From: Nigrospora sphaerica
Taxonomy: Eukaryota; Ascomycota; Sordariomycetes; Amphisphaeriales; Apiosporaceae
DNA length: 64,000 nt
Reading direction: 5' to 3'
Assembly (NCBI GenBank): GCA_018287875.1
Contig: JAGVVL010000009.1
Coordinates: forward strand, 3,038,001 to 3,102,000
Part shown: positions 56,430 to 64,000 of the stretch, piece by piece
Layout of the letters: each line of letters begins with the position of its first letter
How positions within the stretch are numbered: the stretch's first letter is position 1
Notes under the pieces: model-generated
Database searches by the model: none
Seen by the model: the letters and a program-made list of their open reading frames with translations, nothing else
Told to the model about the DNA's origin: nothing
Translations under genes and position numbers: made by a program

Positions 56430-58056
56430 TCCCCGACCGCACTCGTCATCCAAGTCCCGGACGGTGCGCTCGCAGAGAATCCAGCCGCAGTCGCCCGACG
56501 ACGACCTCATTCCGGACCCCGACGAGTCAGGCGAACGCGCTCTGCCCATCCGCAGTCACACACCCGGCCATCTCTCGTCCAAGAGCCAGAGCCAGAGCCA
56601 CGCACGGCGCAAAGCCTCCGAGACGTCGATACGAACGCGCTCGCAGTCGGTGGCCGCCAAAACCACGTTTGCCTCTACACAGCCGCCGCCGCCGCAGCCG
56701 CAACAGCAGCAGCTGCAGGAACAACAATACCACCCACCCCACGCGCAGGTACCGGTACAGCCGACGGCGAGCTACAAAGCAGCGCCGATACCACCAACCA
56801 CCAACGGCGGTACCTCGAGCGCACGCTCCTCCGGCGACCTCTACGCGGCCTCCTCGACGACGACGACCGACGGTCACCGCGAGAGCGACCCCCGGCGGGC
56901 CGTGGCCCTGCGCTCAACGTCGGCCATCGCCGGCAAGCCCTCGGCCTCGGGCAAGGCCACGCCGCCGCGCAAGTCGAGCGCGGCGGCGCGGCTGCGCGGC
57001 CCCTATACGGCCTTTCCGCCGCTGCAGGACCCGCGCACCGCCCCCGACGTGCCCGCCGCGCCCTCGTCGGGCATGTACTGGTCGCGGGCCCCCGTGTCGG
57101 GGGCCCCCCACACGCCCCTGCGGGCGCATACGACGACGCTGGTGGGGAGTAACATCTTCGTCTTTGGGGGCTGCGACTCGCGCGCCTGCTTCAACGAACT
57201 GTACGTCCTCGACGCCGACTCGTTCCACTGGAGCAGCCCCCACGTCGTGGGCGACATCCCCGTCCCGCTGCGCGCCATGACGTGCACCGCCGTGGGTAAG
57301 AAGCTCGTCATCTTCGGCGGCGGCGACGGCCCCGCCTACTACAACGACATCTATGTCCTGGACACAGTCAACTACCGGTGGCACCGGCCGCGCATCGTGG
57401 GCGACAAGACGCCGAGCCCGCGGCGCGCGCACACGGCCTGCCTGTACAAGAACGGCATCTACGTCTTCGGCGGCGGCGACGGCGTCCGCGCGCTCAACGA
57501 CATCTGGCGGCTCGACGTGTCCGACGTGACCAAGATGAGCTGGAAGCTCATCTCGAGCCCGACGAGCGGCAGCCCCAACGGCACGGCGGCGCGCGACAAC
57601 CGGCCCAAGGCCCGCGGCTACCACACGGCCAACATGGTGGGCAGCAAGCTCATCATCTACGGCGGCTCCGACGGCGGCGAGTGCTTCAACGACGTCTGGG
57701 TCTACGACGTCGAGACGTACGTGTGGAAGGTCGTGAGCATCCCCATCACCTTCCGCCGCCTCTCGCACACGGCCACCATAGTCGGCTCGTACCTCTTTGT
57801 CGTGGGCGGCCACGACGGCAACGAGTATTCCAACGAGGTGCTCCTGCTCAACCTCGTCACCATGACGTGGGACCGGAGGCGCATCTACGGCCTGCCGCCC
57901 AGCGGCCGCGGTTACCACGGCGCGCTGCTGTACGACAGCCGCCTCGTGGTGATAGGAGGCTTTGACGGCAGCGACGTGTTTAGCGACGTTTGGATGCTTG
58001 AGCTGGCCGTGCACGCCTACTACTCGCAAATCAGCCACTTCACCATCGAGGTATGA
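56419..58056 (+). CDS. Six-blade kelch-repeat protein
   Basis: Probable cytoplasmic beta-propeller scaffold. Single exon, 545 aa, ATG in a CCCACCATGG context. Residues 1-215 are low complexity (Ser, Arg, Pro, Gln) with no domain. Six kelch units follow from about 228 to 535, each with GG and a W or equivalent: NIFVFGGCDSR...FHW, KLVIFGGGDGP...YRW, GIYVFGGGDGV...MSW, KLIIYGGSDGG...YVW, YLFVVGGHDGN...MTW and RLVVIGGFDGS. The C-terminus is short (AYYSQISHFTIEV). Fungal kelch proteins of this shape include polarity and Ras-pathway scaffolds such as Tea1 and Ral2, but the propeller alone does not decide the function. The final GAG is followed by GTATGA, which could serve as a donor to an extra 3' exon; I kept the simple stop. 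Convergent with the Rcf2-like gene. Confidence 0.88.
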   Translation: MADNPRPHSSSKSRTVRSQRIQPQSPDDDLIPDPDESGERALPIRSHTPGHLSSKSQSQSHARRKASETSIRTRSQSVAAKTTFASTQPPPPQPQQQQLQEQQYHPPHAQVPVQPTASYKAAPIPPTTNGGTSSARSSGDLYAASSTTTTDGHRESDPRRAVALRSTSAIAGKPSASGKATPPRKSSAAARLRGPYTAFPPLQDPRTAPDVPAAPSSGMYWSRAPVSGAPHTPLRAHTTTLVGSNIFVFGGCDSRACFNELYVLDADSFHWSSPHVVGDIPVPLRAMTCTAVGKKLVIFGGGDGPAYYNDIYVLDTVNYRWHRPRIVGDKTPSPRRAHTACLYKNGIYVFGGGDGVRALNDIWRLDVSDVTKMSWKLISSPTSGSPNGTAARDNRPKARGYHTANMVGSKLIIYGGSDGGECFNDVWVYDVETYVWKVVSIPITFRRLSHTATIVGSYLFVVGGHDGNEYSNEVLLLNLVTMTWDRRRIYGLPPSGRGYHGALLYDSRLVVIGGFDGSDVFSDVWMLELAVHAYYSQISHFTIEV

Positions 58057-59630
58057 TCCGCAAAGGTGAGTGGCGCATCATGACCCTTCCCCGTCGCCGC
58101 CTTCGTAGCAAGCCACCGTGGCTTCTTGTTTGGGAGGTGCGGAGGCGAGGGAAGGACTGGCCATTGGAATAGCATTCTACAGCGATTCATGCTGGGAGGA
58201 AAGGGCCGGACAGCAAATGGCCGCCGCGGGAGAGAGAGAGAGAGGGAGGGAGGGAGAGAGAGCGGGGGGGAGGGGAGAGAGAGACGACTGTGCTACTTGT
58301 AACGGCATCACTTGCAACATAGTCCGGAAACATGATTGCTCGGACGCCCATCGTCAGAGGCAGGGTCGGGGTGCGTAAGGGGGATCGGTGTTGGTAGGGG
58401 TTTTCGTTTATTCAGGTCTGTCTCCAAAATCGATTTCCGAGTCTGGCAACCGTGACGCGCAGCTTCGTCTTCTGGTTCTTACTTCCTGGTACTCGCCGAA
58501 AGTCGAAGCTTGCATCGTCTTGCTCCTGTTTGGCAGTTGCGACCTTCCCTACCGCCAAGCCCATGTGATATATTGGGTAGTATGCCTTTACCATCACCAC
58601 CGCCGAACAATCGACACCCCAGCCACCGAGCAGCAACCCCCGGACGGACACCTCCTGGGCTAGATACCTATCACCATCACCATGCCTGGGCGGGATTCTT
58701 CGTGCAGAACCTGCCCCCCGTAATGCGAGCTATCGCTTCCATTCATTCGGGGGGGCAATACCATGGCGTCACGGCAGAAGGACGAGTAGGCGTGGGTGGT
58801 CCGCATTCCTGCCTGCGTGGGCGAACGCTTCCTCACCACGGGCAGGGGCAAGCCTGGGTTCTTGATGTTGCCATGCGTGCCCTCCCCGTTTCTCTCTTCA
58901 CGCGTCAAAAAGGGGTCCCGCCATCAACTGCACGGCTTCCGCTCGCTCACGGCAAGCTATACACAGATGGCATATGTCGACACACCCCCTTTACGAACTT
59001 GTGTCGATCAGCATCATCACTGGGAAGCACGGGAAAGCCGCGGGAGCTGGCCGGATCCTCGTTCCAGGGAGGCTAAGCGGCCTGGCCCTTTATACTCTTT
59101 TCCTCATACGGCCATGTGAGATCGGAACGTGGGGAACGAGCCGCTGGGGCAATCAGACGAGGCCGTATCCGAATCCTCATGAGAGGGTAGGCGGCTTATC
59201 CGGCACTCGCATGCACAGGAAAAATAATTCCGCGGACTTCTTGATGCGGTTTGAAGTTGAATAAATCTTCTGATCGACACTGTTCATAGCTCCTTTCCTC
59301 CTCGCCTTGCTTTCGCTTTTTGGCGCCGTCTATAGTTGACACCACAGCTGTCTGCCCCCTGTTCCTCCCCAACAACCCGTCACCGTCGTCCTGTACATTC
59401 ACCTCCGCCACGGCTCGTAATTACCAGTGAATTGTACGTTACGTTTTACAAAAGAATTCAAGAATGCCCGCTGTCGAATGCACCCCGAGAAAGGAACCGA
59501 ACGCCGCAAGGAACACACCAAATGCAGTTCGTATCGCCTCTCGCCATGGCGTTGCTCCCCTTGCATCCCGTCCCCTTTTCGCCGGGTGCCTTGCTGACAC
59601 CCACTGGCCGACCGCTGCGACGCCTATTTT
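58057..59630. other. Convergent intergenic region, kelch gene and Rcf2-like gene
   Basis: Two 3' flanks over 1.6 kb. It includes a long purine tract (58229-58284, listed separately) and a CATCACCATCACCATG stretch at about 58668-58683 that reads as His codons but is in no supported gene. Confidence 0.5.
58229..58284 (+). repeat. GA/GGGA purine tract
   Basis: About 55 nt of A and G with a single C, including GAGAGAGAGAGAG, GGGAGGGAGGG and a GGGGGGG run, 170 nt past the kelch stop. Confidence 0.85.
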
Positions 59631-60365
59631 TTAAGCCTTGGCCTTGGGCTTCTCGGCATCCTTGGGCTTGTTCTGCTGCTGCTTGCTCTCGCGGTCGGCG
59701 ATGCGGCGCTCCTCAGCAGCCACCATGTCCTTCCACAGATCCTGGCCCTCGTACTCCTCCTTATGGATACGCTTCTCGATCAGATGCTTGTGCTCGGGGT
59801 CGTTGGGGTCGAGGACCTTGATGGTCTCCCAGCGGCCCTGGCCGCTGCGGGCGTCGGACGTCTCGAAGGCGGCCGTAGCCACCAGCACGGCGAGCGTGAG
59901 ACCCTGGGCGTAGACACGGGCCTGCACCAGCTTCTGTGACGTCGACAGGTAGCGGTTGCGCCCAACCATAGCCAGGGCCAAGCCCATCGAGGCCAGCCAC
60001 GAGGTAAAGACGATGGAGTAGCGGTTGGTGCGGCCCCAGTCGGTGAAGCGCTCCATCTGCGTTTTCTGCTCCTCGGCGAGCTCGGACGCGCGCGTGGCCT
60101 CGTCCTTGTAGAAGTTCATGGGGTTGTTGGCCTTGTGGAAGTTATTGCTGTAGCGCTCAGCGTTGACAATGGCGCCGAAAGTGGTCGACGACGAGACCAA
60201 GAAGGAGCGGAAGGGCAGCGTCAGGCCCCGGAAGGCCGGGTACCGCCGCGAGGCGGCCATGACACCGGCCAAGCCAAGGGTGAGGCCGAAGGAGCCGCCA
60301 ATGAAACCGCCCTTCAGCACCGCGTTGTAGTGGGCCTTTTCTTCCTCGGGCGAAACGACCTTCAT
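59631..60365 (-). CDS. HIG1-domain mitochondrial protein, Rcf2-like
   Basis: Probable inner-membrane respiratory supercomplex factor related to yeast Rcf2, which associates with cytochrome c oxidase and the III-IV supercomplex. Single exon, 244 aa. Two hydrophobic segments lie in the N-terminal part (about 19-38, FIGGSFGLTLGLAGVMAA, and about 48-66). The HIG1 domain spans about 106-168: RFTDWGRTNRYSIVFTSWLA, then LALAMVGRNRYLSTSQKLVQ and ARVYAQGLTLAVLVATAAFE. The last 60 residues are charged (EYEGQDLWKDMVAAEERRIAD, Lys-rich end). The ATG sits in CCGCCACCATG. Naming as Rcf2 rather than Rcf1 follows from the length and the extra N-terminal membrane segments. Convergent with the kelch gene. Confidence 0.88.
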   Translation of the reverse strand: MKVVSPEEEKAHYNAVLKGGFIGGSFGLTLGLAGVMAASRRYPAFRGLTLPFRSFLVSSSTTFGAIVNAERYSNNFHKANNPMNFYKDEATRASELAEEQKTQMERFTDWGRTNRYSIVFTSWLASMGLALAMVGRNRYLSTSQKLVQARVYAQGLTLAVLVATAAFETSDARSGQGRWETIKVLDPNDPEHKHLIEKRIHKEEYEGQDLWKDMVAAEERRIADRESKQQQNKPKDAEKPKAKA

Positions 60366-63300
60366 GGTGGCGGTTATTTAAGTGTTGAGTGGAAAGAGGC
60401 GGTACGATGGAGGGGCGTTTTGGGTGGTGCGCGGTTTGTCGCACTTTTTATCTTGTGCAAATCAGTTTGGGAGTGAGGAGCTGAGCGGGAGCTGATCGCG
60501 ACTTGTGGCCGGTGGGCGCGGATGGTGAGGATTATGTAAAAAGCTTGGGTTTGCACCTTGTCAGGTGTTGCAGGTTAATAACGATGGAGATTTTCAGTGT
60601 TGCGCAGTCAGGGAGTGGTGTTTGGTGAAAGTGACCTGTTGAAGCATTGACGAATCTAAGCAACATGCAAACATGATATCATCTGCAAAAGTGGCATGAC
60701 ATCGTCCATCTGGCGCCAGTGGGTTGCTTACAAGAGCCAGATCTTGGCAAGGAACAAATCCCGAGAAAGGCCCGGAAGCCGCCTTTCTGCGGCCTGTCAG
60801 CTGGCGCGTCGGGAGGCCTGGGATGTAGAGTGGGACTCTGCCAGCTGCACACCGGCTGCGACGCATGCGACTGTCCTCCAGTGCTGGCCGTTTCTCGCCG
60901 TTTGCTGCTTCTGCTTCGGCATTTGCTGGCCGGTGGCTCGTCCGGTACATTTCGGGATCGTGCGTAGCAAACGGCGAACGCCTCGCGACATGTCGCCGCT
61001 CCGGACGCTGTGCCTGGGCCAGACTAGCCGAGAACCCCGGCCTTCTGGTCGCATGAAGGCCGGACGAACCTACAGGGCGTCAGGGCTCTCGCCGTGCTGC
61101 GTAGTAGTCCCAAGTTGGATGCAGGTGCACGCGTGGGGACGGCACGCAAGGGAACGGGAGATGCTACCTGCTGGCCAGACCCCCATACCCATATCCGCTC
61201 CTCCCGCCTACAGTGCTCGTCTTCAGAGGCGGAGCGTCCAGTACAGTCCAGTCCAGCCCCGGCCAGCCAAGGTCTTGCCTGCCCGTTCAATACCCGCCGT
61301 GCCGCCGCCGGGGGAGGACGAATTCCGCGATTCCGCCCTCAGGGTGTTCGAGGTCTTTTTGACATGCTCAGGGCCAGCCGCCACAAGGCTACACGCTACC
61401 GTGCTAGATGCAGACGGCAACACCACTAGCCACCGACCGCCGGACCTCTCCTCCTTTCTTTCCCCTCGACCGGAAGGGGGGGATAGGACGGGCGGGACGG
61501 TCGAGAGGCGACGCAGGCGCCTGGCCAGCTCGCCTGGTTCGTACGGACTGGGGGGGGGACGCTAGCAACGCACGCTGCCCACGCGGCCAATGCGGCCACG
61601 ATGCTGGCGGGCTGGCTGGCTGTTGGCTGTCGGCTCTGCCGCTAGGCCCTACGACGCCGCCAGTAGCCTGCCAAGCCCGGCTGGTCAAATTGCCTCCCAC
61701 CCTTGTGGCCCGGCGCCCTTCCAGAAGTATTCTAGGGCTTCCGGCGACTCGGCGAGATGGCGGAAACGTCCAGCAGCCGACCAAGGCTCGTCCCTGCGCC
61801 TCCCGAACCACCCTCGTGAGGATACGTAGCGCTCTTCGGCGAGGAGCACGGGCGGGCTGGGGGCGCTAATGCCCAGGGTCCCGTACAGGTCTTCTGCTCA
61901 GCCCTCGGCGTACGTGTAGAAGTACAGCTGTTGCGAAGGGTTCGCTGTTGACGAACGGCTGCGGCGGCCTGGGCGCGCTAACAGCCTCCGGGTACCTACT
62001 ACGTAGACCTGCAAGTGGCGACGATTACGTGCACCCGGTCTCCCTGGCATCTTGCCTCCGAGGATGGCACCGGCCTAGGGGGACGGGCAAGGGGTTGTTG
62101 GTTAGGTATGTAGCAGTAGTAATAGTAGTAGTAGCAGCAGTAGTAGTCGTACATACGAATAATCGTAAGAGGGGTACGGCAGCTGCACACACATCGCTAG
62201 CTTGTACGCAGTATAGTAGGGCCACTGGGGTCCCCCCGATCGTCGGTGCAGGTTGGGCGCTTGGTTAGATGCGATGAGGGGTGAGGGGTGGAGGGCACTG
62301 AGGGGTTCGTTCCCGCTGGGTCCCCAAAGTATGCGGAACAGAGTACGCAATGGCAGGATGGCATCTTACGAAGCATCGTCGAGCCCCTCATCAACAACCG
62401 GATCCTACGGGGACCTTCGAGAACGGGGAGCCGGAGCATTGAAGATGCTGGTTGGAAAATGGAGTGGGCGTGTCATGGTGCGCGGAACAGAAAACCTACG
62501 GTTGATCCGAACAGAGCGGCCGGGTGCGCCAGCGACCATTCCTCCGGTCCCGTCGCGACTCGCGTTCGAGCCGGCTTGGAGTGATCGACCAGTATGAAAT
62601 CACCGGATCCGCCCTCGCCGCCACGGCAGAAAAGCGATTGCCCCAGGTCTATCTCGTCTATGCAAATTGGCATTTGCCATGTACTTATGCGAGGTCGCGT
62701 ATGTTTGTGTGTATGTCTTGACTCCGTGCTCGGAGGCACATCAACAATTCCCGCCCCAATGCCTACCCGCCTGCTATGTTAACGTACGGGTCAGCAGCAC
62801 GCGACAACCGCCAGTTTGCGACGATCCGACGGTATGCGGCGGCGCGGGCCTCCCTTCCCATTGCTACCCCGGAGACCCCAGACCAGCCTAGAAGTGTGCA
62901 GGTAGCATCACCAGGCCGAACGTCGGTGTGCCGGTCCCAACTCGGTGGTGTTTTGGGGCATGTGAGGCTCTGGGGCCCTTGGGAGGGAGATGGATGGGGT
63001 TCTCTCTAACATACGACTTGTACAGCTAGGTTACGCCTGGAGAGGAGTCCAGCATTGGAAGGAAACGATGCAAATCCTCCGGCCGACTTCTGTCCATCGG
63101 GAATGGCCATGCAGGACCTTGCGCAGCATGCAGCGGCCCAATGGACGGACAGAGAGGGGCGCTCTTATTAGGAGGACGGACGGAAAAGGAGGGGAGGAGA
63201 CGGTAGAGACCAAAAACCAGTGGCCGCCAGCGATGCCACGATAGCTGCACATCAAACTACGGGAAACGAGACGCCGAGGCATTAGACCCCAGCATAGGGC

Positions 63301-64000
63301 GTTGAGACGGACGGAGAAGCGGCGCCAGCGGGCAAGGACGGGGGGGATTTTGGCGACAGGCGCTAACACCGAGCTCCCTTTTCAGGGTCCTTGGGCCAGG
63401 ACCAGCAAGTTTGGGAAATGATATTTCCCACCCGAGACTGCCGACTTGCCGGACCATGAAACGTTTCGACGACGGCGGTGAGTCCTTGTGCTTCACCCGA
63501 CCATTCGGGCAGGTGATAAGCTGGCCCTGTCCATGGCGACCGTGGTGATGGGATACACTTTGTTTTGTTTCCGCTTGTTTTACTTTTCGTAGCCATCATG
63601 TTCCCAGGACCATCTTCATCGTACCTCCGTGCCTTCTCTACGCGTGCTGATGTCAAACCGTCGGTGAGGGTCGAGGATGCAGCTGATGGCTCGACAGGGT
63701 TGGCTTGTCTCTGGGAAAAGCAATCTGCCCTCCACGGCTGCGCCGTCATCCATGCTGTGGATGACGGGTCACACAGATCATGTTTCGCACGCACGATGAC
63801 CCAGTCGAGGCAGTCATGCCTATACGCAGAACGCCGGATTAGGTCCGACGACCGTCGCAGGACGTCCGCACAGGACCCTGAAAAGCGATGCGGCTGCGCC
63901 ATGGCGAGACGGTCAATAATCCGGAGAAGGCGCCTCGGCATTAGCGATCGGCCTGGCGCGGGCGGCGGGTAGTGAATCACCGGCTCGAGACTACCAGGTC
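60366..64000. other. 3.6 kb right-end region without a supported gene
   Basis: The left part is the promoter side of the Rcf2-like gene, with TTAAATAA close to the start. Open frames such as 60696-61565 (+) and 63363-63980 (-) are long but show no recognisable domain and weak codon bias; the second starts without ATG. A GTA/GCA trinucleotide tract is at 62108-62150. The window ends inside this region, so a gene further right may begin or end here. Confidence 0.5.
62108..62150 (+). repeat. Trinucleotide (AGT/AGC) microsatellite
   Basis: About fourteen triplets on the theme GTA/GCA (AGCAGTAGTAATAGTAGTAG and following), interrupted by single substitutions. Confidence 0.8.

Noticed and set aside
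58668..58683. CATCACCATCACCATG resembling a His-tag coding stretch
   Set aside because: Lies in non-coding DNA among other simple repeats; no vector sequence surrounds it.
60696..61565. 289-codon open frame on the plus strand
   Set aside because: Low-complexity, Arg/Pro-rich product with no domain; overlapping frames on both strands are also open, as expected for GC-rich non-coding DNA.
63363..63980. 205-codon open frame on the minus strand
   Set aside because: Begins without ATG, has no recognisable domain and poor codon bias.

Overview
This window looks like nuclear DNA from a filamentous ascomycete, most likely a Sordariomycete such as a member of the Sordariales. The reasons are short 49-236 nt introns with fungal signals (GTAxGy donors, GCTAAC-like branch points, CAG/TAG acceptors), strongly C/G-ending codons, pyrimidine-rich 5' leaders, and fungal-type gene families. 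The species call is inference. There is no rRNA, tRNA, CRISPR array or recognisable transposon. The window is ordinary housekeeping chromosome with wide intergenic spaces, not a secondary-metabolite cluster or a mobile region.

I support thirteen protein-coding genes. Spliced models were built by hand for eight of them; each closes in frame, and most junctions rebuild a conserved family motif. From left to right they are: a D-serine dehydratase-like PLP enzyme (-, 69-1935); TFIID subunit TAF1 (+, 3307-7225, five exons, one GC-AG intron); an Rlm1-type MADS-box factor (+, 13477-15612); a Msb1/Mug8-domain morphogenesis protein (-, 17921-21301); uracil-DNA glycosylase (-, 26841-28111); an Mtm1/SLC25A39-type mitochondrial carrier (-, 29202-30588); an FBXO9/Pof7/Hrt3-type F-box protein (+, 31938-33584); an uncharacterised Pro/Glu-rich protein (-, 34587-36833); a polytopic membrane protein resembling the FAR-17a/AIG1 and rolling-stone families (+, 43013-43986); Gup1, an MBOAT protein (-, 44585-46719); an uncharacterised Cys-motif protein (-, 49030-50253); Dus3 tRNA-dihydrouridine synthase (-, 51542-53899); a six-blade kelch protein (+, 56419-58056); and a HIG1-domain Rcf2-like respiratory supercomplex factor (-, 59631-60365). 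That list has fourteen entries; two of the fourteen (34587-36833 and 49030-50253) have no functional assignment, and the other twelve have a family.

The genes do not form one pathway. Loose themes recur: cell wall and polarity (Rlm1, Msb1 and Gup1, with the kelch protein possibly), mitochondria (Mtm1-like carrier and Rcf2-like factor), and nuclear information processing (TAF1, UNG, Dus3). Divergent pairs share probable promoter regions at 1936-3306, 30589-31937, 36834-43012 and 53900-56418. Convergent pairs meet at 15613-17920, 33585-34586, 43987-44584 and 58057-59630.

The intergenic DNA, up to 6.2 kb per gap, is not AT-rich. It carries microsatellites, homopurine tracts and a recurrent TAGGTA/TACCTA-type short motif that often forms small palindromes. 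The points most worth a second look are the GC-AG intron and an in-frame, stop-free 57 nt intron in TAF1; four cysteines in the first matrix loop of the Mtm1-like carrier; upstream ORFs before TAF1, the MADS-box gene and the kelch gene; the long charged tail on the uracil-DNA glycosylase; and the dispersed TAGGTA motif. I did not find a convincing undescribed biological system.
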